Assembly: GCF_004322705.1 (NCBI RefSeq)
Contig: NZ_SIZZ01000003.1
Coordinates: 310,001-374,000 of the forward strand
Length of the DNA stretch: 64,000 nt
Source of the DNA: Dyella terrae
GTDB taxonomy: Bacteria > Pseudomonadota > Gammaproteobacteria > Xanthomonadales > Rhodanobacteraceae
Reading direction: 5' to 3'
The notes under the pieces were generated by a model, which was given only the letters and a program-made list of their open reading frames with translations, made no database searches and was not told the origin of the DNA. Positions 17,328-27,344 of the stretch are shown here, piece by piece. The number at the start of each line of letters is the position of its first letter. Within the stretch, counting starts at the first letter, position 1. Both the position numbers and the translations under genes were made by a program.

Positions 17328-18695
17328 TCAGTACGCGAATTCGCGGAAGACCGGATCGACGTTGCCGTTCCATGCGCCCTGGAACAATTCCAGCTTTCGC
17401 TCGGCCGGCGTCTGGTTCGCCTCGACAATTTCGATCAGCGGCTCCAGGAAGATGCTCTCGTCCGCGCCGTTGCCGTTGGTTCGCGCGCGACGCTTCAGTC
17501 CATGGGCAGCGATCTTCAGCGTTTCGGCCGCCAGTTCGCGTACCGTGTAGTTGCGGAACGATAGCTTCAGCGCCTCGCGCGGCACGCCGTCACGCAGCGC
17601 GTGTCGTTCGGCCTTGCTGAAGTCGCGCACGAGATCCCAGGCCGCCTGCAAGGCTTCATCGTCGTACAGCAGGCCAACCCACAGGGCCGGCAAGGCGCAC
17701 AGACGATTCCACGGGCCGCCGTCGGCACCGCGCATTTCCAGGTACTGCTTGAGGCGTACTTCCGGGAAGGCGGTGGTGAGGTGATCGGCCCAGTCCTTCA
17801 TCGTGGCTTTCACGCCGGGCACCGCCGGCAGGTCGCCCTTGATGAAACGCTTGAAGTCCTGCCCGGCCAGGTCGATATAGCGACCGTCCTGGTAGCTGAA
17901 GTACATCGGCACATCGAGGATGTAATCGACGTAACGTTCGTAGCCGAACCCGTCCTCGAAGACGAAGTCCAGCATGCCGGTGCGGTCCGCGTCCGTATCC
18001 GTCCATACGTGCGAGCGATAGGACAGGAATCCGTTCGGGCGGCCTTCCGTAAAAGGTGAGTCGGCGAACAGCGCCGTGGCGATCGGCTGCAGTGCCAGAG
18101 AGGTGCGGAACTTGCGCACCATGTCCGCTTCGCTGTCGAAGTCGAGGTTGACCTGCACGGTGCAGGTGCGCGTCATCATGTCCAGGCCGAGCGAACCGAC
18201 CTTGGGCATGTACTCGCGCATGATCTTGTAGCGGCCCTTGGGCATCCACGGCATTTCGTCGCGGCGCCACTTGGGCTGGAAACCCATGCCGAGGAAGCCC
18301 ATGCCAAGGTCTTCGGCGATGGAGCGGACTTCCTCCAGGTGCTTGTTCACCTCGCAACAGGTCTGGTGGATGGTTTCCAGGGGAGCGCCCGACAACTCCA
18401 GCTGGCCGGCCGGCTCCAGGGTGATCGATGCCTTGTCGCGCGAGAGGGCGACCGGGTTCTCGCCTTCGCGGGCGACGGACCAGCCATAGCGCTCGGCCAG
18501 GCGTTCAAGCAGGACGCGGATGCCGCGATCGCCGTCAAACGCGGGCGGGCGCAGGGAGTCGGTCAGGAAACCGAACTTTTCGTGCTCGGTGCCGATGCGC
18601 CACGCATCCCTGGGCTTTTCCCCGGCGGCAATGTACTCGACCAGCTGCTGGCGGCTGTCGATGGGCGTGCTCTTGACGGCACTGGGTATGGACAC
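17328..18695 (-). CDS. gshA: Glutamate--cysteine ligase (GCS2 type)
   Basis: It catalyses ATP-dependent joining of L-glutamate and L-cysteine, the first and rate-limiting step of glutathione synthesis, in the cytoplasm. The 455-residue product belongs to the plant/proteobacterial GCS2 class rather than the E. coli GshA class: [10 protein letters not shown] near the start, [22 protein letters not shown], and [15 protein letters not shown] are diagnostic. The start is GTG with AAGGA eight bases upstream. It stands in its own unit between the AraC gene and the two-component pair. Confidence 0.94.
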   Translation of the reverse strand: MSIPSAVKSTPIDSRQQLVEYIAAGEKPRDAWRIGTEHEKFGFLTDSLRPPAFDGDRGIRVLLERLAERYGWSVAREGENPVALSRDKASITLEPAGQLELSGAPLETIHQTCCEVNKHLEEVRSIAEDLGMGFLGMGFQPKWRRDEMPWMPKGRYKIMREYMPKVGSLGLDMMTRTCTVQVNLDFDSEADMVRKFRTSLALQPIATALFADSPFTEGRPNGFLSYRSHVWTDTDADRTGMLDFVFEDGFGYERYVDYILDVPMYFSYQDGRYIDLAGQDFKRFIKGDLPAVPGVKATMKDWADHLTTAFPEVRLKQYLEMRGADGGPWNRLCALPALWVGLLYDDEALQAAWDLVRDFSKAERHALRDGVPREALKLSFRNYTVRELAAETLKIAAHGLKRRARTNGNGADESIFLEPLIEIVEANQTPAERKLELFQGAWNGNVDPVFREFAY

Positions 18696-18804
18696 AGGGG
18701 CATTCCTTCACGGGACCGGCACCCACTGTGGGGGTGATGGGTCCAAATTCAAAGTGCCCGATTTCGGAACTTTGGAAGGAGACGCTTCGTAAGCGAGTGG
18801 GCGA

Positions 18805-20223
18805 TCAACCCGGCCCGGGTGAATTCCCGGCGGGGCGCGGCTGGGCGGGATGGGAAAAATCGATGCGCATCCGCGTTCCCTTGCCCATGCGCCCCTCCAG
18901 AATGCGGAACGTGGCGCCATGGGCACGGGCCGCTTCGTCGACGATGGACAGGCCCAGCCCGCAGCTGTCGCCGCTGCTGTTCTGGCCGCGGTAGAAGCGC
19001 TCCTTCACCTTGTCGCGCTCTGCCGGCGCGATGCCGGCGCCGGTGTCCTCGACTTCAAGGAAGGGGCAGCCATGGACCGTGCCGCAGCTTACGGTGATCT
19101 GGCCACCCGCAGGCGTGTGCCGGATGGCGTTGTCGATGAGGTTGTTGAGCGCCTCGTGCAGCAGCCAGTAGAGCCCCTGGACCTGCACCGGCTGGCAGTC
19201 CGCACCCAGATCGATGTGGTGCGAGAGGGCGCGATCCAGCGAGGCGTTGATGATCTCGCCGATGAGGCGGGGCAGGTCGACCTTGTGGAAACGGCTGGAG
19301 CGGTGGGCCGACGGCTCGGCGCGGGCCAGGGCAAGCAATTGGTTGGCCGTGTGCGCCAGCCGGTCGATGCCGCTGTGCAGTTGCTCCACGCGCGGCTGCA
19401 GCGCGGTGCCCGAGGTTTCGCGCACCATCACTTCGAGTTGGGCCTTCAGGCCCGTCAGCGGCGTGCGCAGCTGGTGCGCGGCGTTGGCCAGAAAATGTTG
19501 CTGCGACAGCGCCGAATCGCGCACGGTGGCAAGCAAGGTATTGATCGACTGCACCAGCGGCAGCACTTCGTTGGGCACGTCGTCGGTATCGATCGGATCG
19601 AGCACGCGGGCCGGGCGGGCCACGATGCGATCGCGAAGCCGATACAGCGGCCGCGTGGCGATGGCGATACCCATCAACGCAAACACGAAGACCAGCAGCA
19701 TCTGCACGAAGTCATTCAGGCCGAATGACAGGTCGAGCTGGTGCACGATGCGTTCGCGGCGGAAGGTGGTTTCACCGGATGTCACCACGAGAGGGTGACC
19801 ATCGACGTTCAGTCGATAACTCACCACGCGCAGTGGAAGTCCCTCGTAGGTGACATCGCGGAAGCTGAAATCGTCCTCATCCGGCGCCGCCATGGGGAGC
19901 CCGGCGGTTCCCGCCAGCGTGTTTCCCTGCGTATCGGTGACGCGGTAGAAAATGCGCTCGTCCGGCATGGCGCGAAGCGGCGGCGGCGGACGCTCGGGGA
20001 GGGGCACCGAGAAGTTGCCATTCCCTTCATGGCGGATCTGGACGGCGATCGCCGTCGCCGTACGTACCAGCGAGCGATCAAAGGCCGCATGGATGGGCGT
20101 GACAATGGAGCGATGGTCGATGACCACGCCAATGACCAGCAGAACGGTCAGTGGCGCCAGCAGGTAGGCCAGCAGGCGCCGTCGGATGCTGGGGCGAATG
20201 CGCTTGCGCTCAGGCGTCTTCAA
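18805..20223 (-). CDS. Sensor histidine kinase, TctE/QseC-like
   Basis: A membrane sensor that autophosphorylates and passes phosphate to the response regulator encoded just upstream. The 472-residue product has an N-terminal membrane helix (LLAYLLAPLTVLLVIGVVID), a periplasmic domain of the 2CSK-N type, a second helix (MLLVFVFALMGIAIAT), then the H-box FLANAAHQLRTPLTG, N-box NNLIDNAIRHTP, G1 DTGAGIAP and G2 GLGLSIV. The first clear start is TTG at 20223, overlapping the regulator's stop by 14 bases; longer in-frame starts exist upstream. The TctE-like plan suggests an organic-acid or quorum-type signal, but this is weak inference. Confidence 0.85.
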   Translation of the reverse strand: MKTPERKRIRPSIRRRLLAYLLAPLTVLLVIGVVIDHRSIVTPIHAAFDRSLVRTATAIAVQIRHEGNGNFSVPLPERPPPPLRAMPDERIFYRVTDTQGNTLAGTAGLPMAAPDEDDFSFRDVTYEGLPLRVVSYRLNVDGHPLVVTSGETTFRRERIVHQLDLSFGLNDFVQMLLVFVFALMGIAIATRPLYRLRDRIVARPARVLDPIDTDDVPNEVLPLVQSINTLLATVRDSALSQQHFLANAAHQLRTPLTGLKAQLEVMVRETSGTALQPRVEQLHSGIDRLAHTANQLLALARAEPSAHRSSRFHKVDLPRLIGEIINASLDRALSHHIDLGADCQPVQVQGLYWLLHEALNNLIDNAIRHTPAGGQITVSCGTVHGCPFLEVEDTGAGIAPAERDKVKERFYRGQNSSGDSCGLGLSIVDEAARAHGATFRILEGRMGKGTRMRIDFSHPAQPRPAGNSPGPG

Positions 20224-20875
20224 GCCGGTAGCCCAGGCCGCGAATGCCGCGGATCGAAGCGGACTCGCCGAGCTTGCTGCGCAGGCGCGACACATGCACT
20301 TCGATGGCGTTACCGGAAATGTCTTCGCTCCAGCCCGCAATGGCCTGGGTCAGGCGTTCCTTGCTCACCACCTTGCCGCTGTGATGGGCGAGGCATTCGA
20401 GGATCGACCATTCGCGCCGGGTCAGTTCCAGCGCTTCGCCGGTAGCGTTGATCGCGCGGCGGCCGGCCAGGTCGATGCGCAGCTTGCCGATCGCCAGCTC
20501 ATTGGTGGCGGCAGCGCTCGCGCGACGGATCAGCGCGCGGCAGCGGGCGGCCAGTTCGGGCAGGGCAAACGGCTTGACCAGATAGTCGTCGGCACCGAGA
20601 TCCAGCGTGCTGACGCGATCGTCCAGGCTGTCGCGGGCGGTAACGATGAGCAGCGGCAGCGCTTTACCTGAGCGGCGCATGCGGCGCACCAGGCTCAGGC
20701 CGTCTTCGCCGGGCAAACCCAGGTCGACGATGGCGAGGTCGTAGTGCGCCGTCTCCATCATCCCCGAGACGGGTTCGGCGGCATCGACGTGGTCGACCAC
20801 GTAACCCTCACCGGTCAGGCCACGGACTATGCCATCGGCCACCAACGGATCGTCTTCGACAAGCAGTATGCGCAT
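20210..20875 (-). CDS. OmpR/PhoB-family response regulator
   Basis: The 221-residue product has a receiver domain (MRILLVEDDPLVADG; phospho-acceptor Asp in AIVDLGLPGEDG; VTARD; KPF) and a C-terminal winged-helix DNA-binding domain (LTRREWSILECLAHHSGKVVSKERL, ending GIRGLGYRLED). All phosphorylation residues are present. It is the first gene of a two-gene unit with the TctE/QseC-like kinase, with overlapping reading frames. The ATG at 20875 is chosen over an upstream TTG. A closest match to QseB/TctD-type regulators is likely. Confidence 0.9.
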   Translation of the reverse strand: MRILLVEDDPLVADGIVRGLTGEGYVVDHVDAAEPVSGMMETAHYDLAIVDLGLPGEDGLSLVRRMRRSGKALPLLIVTARDSLDDRVSTLDLGADDYLVKPFALPELAARCRALIRRASAAATNELAIGKLRIDLAGRRAINATGEALELTRREWSILECLAHHSGKVVSKERLTQAIAGWSEDISGNAIEVHVSRLRSKLGESASIRGIRGLGYRLEDA

Positions 20876-21002
20876 AGCGGCTCTAGAGTCGGTTTCGGGC
20901 AATGCTATCAGTTGAACGCGGCGTGAAAACAGCCGTTTCCCCGGGGTCGAAAGGTGCGACAGGATGCCCTTCGCGGACCTTTCGTCCGTTGCCCGAAAAC
21001 GT

Positions 21003-21030
21003 GAAGGGCCGGCTTCGCAGCCGGCCCTTC
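21003..21030 (-). terminator. Terminator-like hairpin after rho
   Basis: A perfect 12-bp inverted repeat (GAAGGGCCGGCT and its complement, loop TCGC) begins 21 bases after the rho stop. On the minus strand it is followed by CACGTTTTCG, a short T-run of four. Confidence 0.65.
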
Positions 21031-21050
21031 GGGAAACGTGAGGCTGGACC

Positions 21051-22826
21051 TCAGCGTTTCATCGAGTTGAAGAACTCGTCGTTGGTCTTCGTGTTCTTCA
21101 TCTTGTCGAGCATGAATTCCATCGCGGCGAGCTCATCCATCGGATGCAGCAGTTTGCGCAGGATCCAGATCTTCGACAGCATGTCCGGTTCGATCAGCAG
21201 ATCCTCGCGGCGGGTGCCGGAGCGATTGATGTCGATGGCCGGGTACACGCGCTTCTCGGCGATACGGCGGTTCAGGTGCACTTCCATGTTGCCGGTGCCC
21301 TTGAACTCTTCGTAGATCACCTCGTCCATCTTGCTGCCGGTATCGGTCAGCGCGGTGGCGATGATGGTCAGCGAGCCGCCTTCTTCCACGTTACGCGCAG
21401 CGCCGAAGAAGCGCTTCGGGCGCTGCAGGGCGTTGGCGTCGACACCACCGGTGAGCACCTTGCCGGAGCTGGGCACCACGGTGTTGTAGGCACGGGCCAG
21501 GCGCGTGATGGAGTCCAGCAGGATCACCACGTCCTTCTTGTGCTCGACCAGGCGCTTGGCGCGCTCGATCACCATTTCGGCGACCTGCACGTGGCGCACG
21601 GCCGGTTCGTCGAAGGTGGAGCTGATGACTTCGGCGCGCACGGTGCGTGCGATTTCCGTCACTTCTTCCGGACGCTCATCGATCAACAGCATGATCAGGT
21701 GGACGTCGGGATGGTTGTACTGGATGGCCTGCGCGACGTTCTGCAGCATCATCGTCTTACCCGATTTGGGCTGCGACACGATGAGGCCACGCTGGCCGCG
21801 ACCGATCGGCGCCACCAGGTCGAGGATGCGACCGGTGATGTCTTCGGTGGAGCCGTTGCCGCGCTCGAGATGGAACGCCTTGCGCGGGAACAGCGGCGTC
21901 AGGTTCTCGAACAGCATCTTGTTCTTGGACGCTTCCGGCGGATCGCCGTTGATGTCGTCCACCTTCAGCAGCGCGAAGTAGCGCTCGCCTTCCTTCGGGT
22001 GACGCACGCGTCCGGTGATGTAGTCGCCGGTGCGCAGGTTGAAGCGGCGAATCTGGCTGGGCGACACGTAGATGTCGTCAGGACCGGCCAGGTAGGACTC
22101 GTCGGCCGAGCGCAGGAAGCCGAAGCCATCCTGCAGGATTTCCAGCACGCCCTCGGCCCAGATGCCGCCGCCGGAGCGGGCGTGCGCCTTGAGGATCGAG
22201 AAGACCACGTCCTGCTTGCGAGCACGCGCGACGCCTTCCTGGATACCCAGCGATTCGGCGAATTCCAGCAGCTGGATCGCGTTCTTGCGCTTGAGTTCGG
22301 TCAGGTTGATCAGGCGATCGTTGCTGCCGGCATCGGCGTACTCGTCGTCCACCGGCAGGCCATTGTTGTTGCGCATGTGCTGCTGGTTGCCGCCGCCCTG
22401 GCCGCCACCCTGACCGCCGCCCTGACCACCGCGCTGGTTGCGCTCGTGGCGGCGACGACGGCCGCGATCATTACGATCATTGCGGTTGTTCGGGTTGCCA
22501 CCACCGCCCTGCTGGCCGCCTTCGCGAGCCTGCTGCGGTGCGCCGTCACGAGGACCCTGGTCGCCGCCCGAGGGCGCGCCATGGCCCACATCGACCGGCA
22601 GTGAAGCCTGGACCGGAGCCGCAGGCGCCGGGGCCGGCGCGGGTCGCGGCTCGGCCGGAGGCGGAGCCGCCTCGGTCACGGGCTTGGTCTTGGCGGGAGC
22701 GTCCGCACCAGCTGCGGCTGCAGCGGCGGACTTGCGCGGCGCGCGAGTGCGGGTCGGCGTCTCGGACGCAGGCTTCGACTCGGCGCGCTTGGCGTCGTTT
22801 TGTTCTTTGCTTTCGATATCAGACAC
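21051..22826 (-). CDS. rho: Transcription termination factor Rho with long low-complexity N-terminal region
   Basis: Rho is the hexameric RNA-dependent ATPase that ends transcription. The C-terminal 420 residues match the family: the N-terminal helix bundle ([24 protein letters not shown]), the RNA-binding CSD ([23 protein letters not shown]), the P-loop QPKSGKT, Walker [17 protein letters not shown] and the secondary-site [10 protein letters not shown]. About 165 residues precede this: an Ala/Pro/Lys-rich part, then a Gly/Gln/Asn/Arg-rich part with three GGGQ repeats. The start is taken as GTG 22826 (GAGG seven bases upstream); TTG 22832 is the alternative. E. coli Rho is 419 residues. It lies downstream of trxA, separated by about 200 bases with an inverted repeat. 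Confidence 0.96.
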   Translation of the reverse strand: MSDIESKEQNDAKRAESKPASETPTRTRAPRKSAAAAAAGADAPAKTKPVTEAAPPPAEPRPAPAPAPAAPVQASLPVDVGHGAPSGGDQGPRDGAPQQAREGGQQGGGGNPNNRNDRNDRGRRRRHERNQRGGQGGGQGGGQGGGNQQHMRNNNGLPVDDEYADAGSNDRLINLTELKRKNAIQLLEFAESLGIQEGVARARKQDVVFSILKAHARSGGGIWAEGVLEILQDGFGFLRSADESYLAGPDDIYVSPSQIRRFNLRTGDYITGRVRHPKEGERYFALLKVDDINGDPPEASKNKMLFENLTPLFPRKAFHLERGNGSTEDITGRILDLVAPIGRGQRGLIVSQPKSGKTMMLQNVAQAIQYNHPDVHLIMLLIDERPEEVTEIARTVRAEVISSTFDEPAVRHVQVAEMVIERAKRLVEHKKDVVILLDSITRLARAYNTVVPSSGKVLTGGVDANALQRPKRFFGAARNVEEGGSLTIIATALTDTGSKMDEVIYEEFKGTGNMEVHLNRRIAEKRVYPAIDINRSGTRREDLLIEPDMLSKIWILRKLLHPMDELAAMEFMLDKMKNTKTNDEFFNSMKR

Positions 22827-22947
22827 GGGCAAACCTCACGGGGCGCCGTTGGTGACAGGAGGGAAGGTTGCGCGCAAGGCGCGGAGGGCGCGGGGGACGT
22901 TCAGTCCCGACAGGCGTCTCGAAATCTAACAGGAGTGATGGGAATGG

Positions 22948-23014
22948 GGAATAGGGAACCCGGCATGACTGATGTCTCAATCGCCGTTGATCGGCACTGC
23001 CGATTCCCTATTCC
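22948..23014. repeat. Inverted repeat in the rho upstream region
   Basis: GGAATAGGGAA (22948-22958) is matched by its exact complement TTCCCTATTCC (23004-23014). Inner CGGCA and TGCCG also pair, making an imperfect hairpin of about 67 bases between trxA and rho. A shorter direct relative, GGGAATGGGGAAT, overlaps the left arm. Sequences of the GGAAT(A/G)GGGAAT kind are familiar to me from xanthomonad intergenic regions. It may act as a transcript-stabilising or processing element upstream of rho. Confidence 0.6.
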
Positions 23015-23028
23015 GCTCCCGAAAGGCC

Positions 23029-23355
23029 TTAAATGGCCTTGTCGATCATCTGGATCAGCTGACCCTTGCTGACCGCGCCGATCTGGGTGGCTTCGACCTT
23101 GCCGTTCTTGATCACCATCAGGGTCGGAATGCCACGCACGCCATAGTTGCGCGGGGTCTTCTGGTTCTGGTCGGTGTTGATCTTGGCAATGCGCAGCTTG
23201 CCTTCGTACTGCTTGGCCAGCTCGTCCAGGATGGGGGCAATGGCCTTGCAGGGGCCACACCACTCGGCCCAGAAGTCGAGCAGGACGGGGGTCTCGGACT
23301 GCAGGACCTCCTGATCGAAGGCATCGTCCGTCACATGGGTAATCAGGTCGCTCAC
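23029..23355 (-). CDS. trxA: Thioredoxin
   Basis: The general cytoplasmic disulfide reductase that serves ribonucleotide reductase, methionine sulfoxide reductases (including the MsrC encoded in this window) and others. The 108-residue product has the canonical active site W32-C33-G-P-C36, cis-proline loop [11 protein letters not shown] and standard length. The start is GTG with GGAG six bases upstream; a longer frame back to 23547 has no support. It sits between rho and the divergent rhlB, an arrangement typical of the wider gammaproteobacterial group. Confidence 0.96.
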   Translation of the reverse strand: MSDLITHVTDDAFDQEVLQSETPVLLDFWAEWCGPCKAIAPILDELAKQYEGKLRIAKINTDQNQKTPRNYGVRGIPTLMVIKNGKVEATQIGAVSKGQLIQMIDKAI

Positions 23356-23775
23356 CGGGGTCTCCGAAAGTAGCGGGGAAAAGGGTTTGACGACCGCGCG
23401 GCCAGCATCGGCTACACTGGGGTGCCCATGTTGCGCGGGTCGGACCGGGAATCCGGTATGTCGCCGTTGCGGCGTCACACCATTCCAGCGTAACTCAGGG
23501 CACGATTCAAGCGATTCAAGGGCGGCATCGAACAGTTCCGTTGTCATAGGTGAGGCGCTCGCGGGCGCTTCACCTATGTCAGCGGAACTGTCCGGGTCTT
23601 AAGCCCGTCACCTCGGCGCCGGCAGGCCCGGAAGCGCGACACCGCGCATCCCGGCCGCCGCCAGGCCTGCCCGCTCGCGGGCGCCCGCGCCGCTTCCCTC
23701 CACCCGTCCCGCGCCCCGACCGCTGCGGGACCGGGCCGGCTGCCCGGCAGCCGCCCGCTCCGCTGATAACCATCC
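23356..23775. other. Intergenic region between divergent trxA and rhlB
   Basis: This 420-base gap holds no convincing gene. It contains the large imperfect palindrome at 23530-23593 and then about 180 very GC-rich bases leading to rhlB, with a small CGGG/CCCG hairpin at 23593-23607. No Shine-Dalgarno sequence precedes the rhlB start codon. Confidence 0.6.
23530..23593. repeat. Large imperfect palindrome (29-bp arms) between trxA and rhlB
   Basis: The arms 23530-23558 and 23565-23593 agree at 25 of 29 positions, with a six-base loop. Two of the four mismatches would be G-U pairs in RNA, so the transcript would fold strongly in the rhlB sense. There is no U-tract on either side, which argues against a simple intrinsic terminator. 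The 10 bases ACAGTTCCG and the block CATAGGTGA are fully paired. Confidence 0.75.
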
Positions 23776-25509
23776 ATGTCCGAAACCGTACTCACCGATA
23801 CCTTTTTCACCAATTTTGAACTTCATCCGCTCCTGCAGAAGGGCCTGGACGATGCCGGGTTCACCCGCTGCACGCCCATCCAGGCGCTGACCCTGCCGGT
23901 TGCCCTGACCGGGCGCGACGTCGCCGGCCAGGCCCAGACGGGCACGGGCAAGACCTGCGCCTTCCTGGTCGCCATGATGAATCGCCTGCTGACCCGCCCG
24001 GCCGTGGCCGAGCGCAAGGACAGCGACCCGCGCGCCCTGGTCATCGCACCGACGCGTGAGCTGGCGATCCAGATCGACAAGGACGCCCGCAACATCGGCC
24101 GCTACACGGGGCTCAAAACCGCGCTGATCTACGGCGGCGTCGACTACGACAAGCAGCGTCAGCAGTTGCACGACGGCTGCGACATCATCATCGCCACCCC
24201 CGGCCGCCTGCTCGACTACTACAAGCAGAACGTCTTCGGCTTCAACGGCGTCGAGACGATGGTGATCGACGAAGCCGACCGCATGTTCGACCTCGGCTTC
24301 ATCAAGGACGTCCGCTTCATCTTCCGCCGCCTGCCGGCGCGCGAGCAGCGCCAGGTCCTGCTGTTCTCGGCCACGCTGAGCCACCGCGTGCTGGAGCTGG
24401 CCTACGAGCACATGCACAACGCCGAGAAGCTGGTGGTGGAGACGGAAAACGTCACCGCCGATCGCGTTCGCCAGCAGGTTTTCTTCCCGTCCAAGGAAGA
24501 GAAGATGCCGCTGCTGCTGAACCTGCTCGAGCGCACCAAGCCGACGCGCAGCATTGTCTTCGTCAACACCAAGGCCGCCGCCGAGCGCATCACCGATCGC
24601 GTCAAGCGCCAGGGCTACCGCGTGGGCGCGCTGTCCGGCGACGTGCCGCAGCTCAAGCGCCAGAAACTGCTGCAGCGCTTCCAGGATGGCCAGCTGGACA
24701 TGCTGGTGTGCACCGACGTCGCTGCCCGCGGCCTGCACATCCCGGCCGTCAGCCATGTCTTCAATTACGACTTGCCGCAGGACGCCGAAGATTACGTCCA
24801 CCGCATCGGCCGCACGGCGCGCCTGGGCGCCGAGGGCGATGCCATCAGCTTCGCCTGCGACCTGTACGCCATGTCCCTGCCGGACATCGAAACCTATATC
24901 GGCCAGCGCATCCCGGTCTCGAACATCGATCCCGAGCTGCTGGTGATGCCCAAGCCGCGTGAGATCGACGCGACCTATGCCGCCGAAGCTGCCGCCGACA
25001 GCGCCGCCTTTGGCGACAAGGTCGAGCAGCGCGAGAAGAAGGAAGGCCCCGGCGGTCGTTCGCGCCGAAGTGCCGGTGGTGGTCGTGGCAGCGATCGCCC
25101 GCGTGACGGTCGTCCCCCGCGCGAAAGCCAGGGTGAAGGACGCAAGCCGCACAAGGAGCGCACCGAGGCCGCGCCGGCCGATGCCGCTGCCGATGCGAAT
25201 CGCCCGACCCAGCCGGCACCGGGTCCCGACGCTGCCGTGGGCGAGGGCGAGCGCAAGCGCCGTCGTCGCCGTGGCGGGCGGGGCCGTCGTCGCGAAGGCG
25301 CCCCGGTCGAGGGTGCCGTGCCGCAGGGCGATCAGACCCGTCGCAACGAACAGGGTCGCCGCCATGAGCAGCGTCCGTCGCGCGGTGGCGAAGGCAACGC
25401 CCGTCCGTCGCGCCATGTGGCGATCACCTCGCCGCATGCGGGTGGCGAACACACCGTGAAGAAGCAGGGCTTCTTCCGTCGCCTCGCGCGCCTTTTCACC
25501 GGCCGCTGA
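23776..25509 (+). CDS. rhlB: ATP-dependent RNA helicase RhlB with Arg/Gly-rich C-terminal tail
   Basis: DEAD-box helicase that unwinds structured RNA, usually in the RNase E degradosome. The 577-residue product has the Q-motif (GFTRCTPIQ), P-loop [20 protein letters not shown], the DEAD box IDEAD, SAT, and HRIGRTAR. The catalytic core ends near residue 400. The remaining 175 residues are low complexity: charged, with [12 protein letters not shown]-type blocks, Pro/Ala segments and a basic C-terminus ([12 protein letters not shown]). E. coli RhlB is 421 residues. The start is the ATG giving [11 protein letters not shown]; no SD is seen. Confidence 0.93.
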   Translation: MSETVLTDTFFTNFELHPLLQKGLDDAGFTRCTPIQALTLPVALTGRDVAGQAQTGTGKTCAFLVAMMNRLLTRPAVAERKDSDPRALVIAPTRELAIQIDKDARNIGRYTGLKTALIYGGVDYDKQRQQLHDGCDIIIATPGRLLDYYKQNVFGFNGVETMVIDEADRMFDLGFIKDVRFIFRRLPAREQRQVLLFSATLSHRVLELAYEHMHNAEKLVVETENVTADRVRQQVFFPSKEEKMPLLLNLLERTKPTRSIVFVNTKAAAERITDRVKRQGYRVGALSGDVPQLKRQKLLQRFQDGQLDMLVCTDVAARGLHIPAVSHVFNYDLPQDAEDYVHRIGRTARLGAEGDAISFACDLYAMSLPDIETYIGQRIPVSNIDPELLVMPKPREIDATYAAEAAADSAAFGDKVEQREKKEGPGGRSRRSAGGGRGSDRPRDGRPPRESQGEGRKPHKERTEAAPADAAADANRPTQPAPGPDAAVGEGERKRRRRRGGRGRRREGAPVEGAVPQGDQTRRNEQGRRHEQRPSRGGEGNARPSRHVAITSPHAGGEHTVKKQGFFRRLARLFTGR

Positions 25510-25683
25510 GTCGCCCGCGGATCGCGTGCCGGCCGGTGCGCGATCCGCTCCCTCGCTTGCCCGATCCTTGCACCGCGCTCCTGGCGATGCATCGGCGTTG
25601 AATCGTTCGCACGCAGGGGCACACCTTCGCGCCCGCATCCTCTATCCTTCCCTTTAGTGCGGCATCAGGGAATGGGGTACGCG

Positions 25684-26361
25684 GTGATCCGCTTCGACCA
25701 GGTCAGTAAACGCTACGAGGGCGGACACGAAGCACTGTCGCAGCTCTCCTTCCACGTCGCGCCGGGCGAAATGGCTTTCGTCACCGGGCATTCCGGTGCG
25801 GGCAAGAGCACCCTGCTCAAGCTGCTGGGCCTGATCGAGCGACCCTCGCACGGCCTCATCACGCTCGATGGCCAGAATCTTTCCAAGATTGGCCGTAGCG
25901 GCATTCCCAAGTTGCGTCGCCGCATAGGCATGGTGTTCCAGGACCATCGCCTCCTGATGGACCGCACCGTCTTCGCCAACGTCGAATTGCCGCTGATGAT
26001 CGGCGGCATTGCACCGGTCGAGCGTGGTCGCCGCGTCCGTGCGGCGCTGGAGAAAGTCGGCCTGCTCGCTTACGAGCGTCAGCTGCCGGCCACGCTATCC
26101 ACCGGTGAGCAGCAGCGCGTGGGTATCGCGCGCGCCATCGTGGCCAAGCCAACCTTGCTCATCGCTGACGAGCCCACCGGCAATCTGGATCCGACCCTGG
26201 CGGTCGAAATCATGGGCCTGTTCGCGGAGTTCCAGCAGGTGGGCACCACCGTGCTCGTGGCCAGCCATGACCTGCCGCTGATAAAGCGCATGCGCAAGCG
26301 CGTGATCGTGCTCGATCACGGCCGGCTGGTGGCCGACGTGGCCTCGGAGGAAGTGCTGTGA
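25684..26361 (+). CDS. ftsE: Cell-division ATP-binding protein FtsE
   Basis: FtsE is the cytoplasmic ATPase of the FtsEX complex, which relays cytokinesis to periplasmic peptidoglycan hydrolases. The 225-residue product has Walker A GHSGAGKST, the ABC signature LSTGEQQRVGIARA, Walker B LLIADEPTGN and the switch His in VASHD. The most likely start is the GTG at 25684 (MIRFDQVSKRY, GGGG six bases upstream), giving the family's length. ATG 25672 and GTG 25657 are also in frame. It overlaps ftsX by GTGA. Confidence 0.94.
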   Translation: MIRFDQVSKRYEGGHEALSQLSFHVAPGEMAFVTGHSGAGKSTLLKLLGLIERPSHGLITLDGQNLSKIGRSGIPKLRRRIGMVFQDHRLLMDRTVFANVELPLMIGGIAPVERGRRVRAALEKVGLLAYERQLPATLSTGEQQRVGIARAIVAKPTLLIADEPTGNLDPTLAVEIMGLFAEFQQVGTTVLVASHDLPLIKRMRKRVIVLDHGRLVADVASEEVL

Positions 26362-27344
26362 GCGTCCAGCCCGACATTCGCACCGAAACGCCGATCGTCG
26401 CCGATGCACCACGCGTGGAGCGCAGCCGCGCCCGCCCGGTGGCCAGCTGGCGCGAACACCATGCCTGGAGTGCGGCGGCCAGTTTCAAACGCCTGATGTC
26501 ACGCCCGATTGGCACCCTGCTGACCGTGGCCGTGATGGCGCTGGCGCTGGCGCTGCCGCTCACCTTCTATCTGCTGCTCGGCAACGTGCAGAAGCTGGGC
26601 GAAGTGCTGGGCCAGAACCAGACCGTCTCGATGTTCATGCAGACCGGCCAGGCCGGCCCGACCGTGGAACTGCTCGCCACGAAGCTGCGCGAGCGTGCCG
26701 ATGTCGCCTCGGTGACTGTGAAGTCGCCGCAGCAGGGCATGGATGAGCTGGCCAAGATGCAGGGCTTCTCCGGGGCACTCCATACGCTCGACAGCAATCC
26801 GCTGCCCTACGCCCTCGAAGTGCTGCCCAAGCCCGGGCTGGCGGCTGACGACGTCAGCCGCCTGGTCCAGGACCTGCGCGGCATGAGCGGCGTCGATCTT
26901 GTCCAGGACAGCGGCACCTGGCGCCAGCGACTCGATGCGCTGCTGGGTGTGGGCAACCGTGTAGTGATGGTGCTTGCCGCTTTGCTGGCCCTGGCCGTCT
27001 TATTGGTCGTGGGCAACACGGTGCGCGTGGACATTGCCAGTCGCAGCGAGGAAATCGGCGTGCTGATGCTGGTGGGTGCCAGTCGGGCCTTCGTGCGGCG
27101 GCCTTATCTGTATGCCGGCATCTGGTACGGTCTGATCAGTGGTCTGCTGGCTGCGGGCATCGCGTTGCTGGTGGAGATGGCGCTGGCCGAGCCCGTGACA
27201 CGACTCAGTCATGCCTATGACGGCAAGCTTGAAGTCGGGGCATTGCCGTTGTGGGTGCTGGGTGCCGTGCCGGTGGTCGCCGCCGTGCTCGGCTGGCTCG
27301 GCGCACGCCTGGTCAGTGCCTGGCAATTGCGCAAAGCGGCATGA
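26358..27344 (+). CDS. ftsX: Cell-division protein FtsX
   Basis: The membrane partner of FtsE. The 328-residue product has a cytoplasmic N-terminal extension of about 55 residues, one membrane helix, a periplasmic domain (about 80-210), and three further C-terminal helices, the standard four-helix FtsX/MacB plan with SRSEEIGVLMLVGASRAFVRRPYLY between helices. It starts with GTG overlapping the ftsE stop, so translation is coupled. In the related E. coli order, ftsX is followed by rpoH; here a double-receiver gene and ung lie between them. Confidence 0.93.
   Translation: MSVQPDIRTETPIVADAPRVERSRARPVASWREHHAWSAAASFKRLMSRPIGTLLTVAVMALALALPLTFYLLLGNVQKLGEVLGQNQTVSMFMQTGQAGPTVELLATKLRERADVASVTVKSPQQGMDELAKMQGFSGALHTLDSNPLPYALEVLPKPGLAADDVSRLVQDLRGMSGVDLVQDSGTWRQRLDALLGVGNRVVMVLAALLALAVLLVVGNTVRVDIASRSEEIGVLMLVGASRAFVRRPYLYAGIWYGLISGLLAAGIALLVEMALAEPVTRLSHAYDGKLEVGALPLWVLGAVPVVAAVLGWLGARLVSAWQLRKAA

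Noticed and set aside
23608-25638. A 676-codon minus-strand frame opposite rhlB
   Set aside because: Shadow of the rhlB gene; the product is Ala/Gly/Arg low-complexity and the plus strand encodes all DEAD-box motifs.
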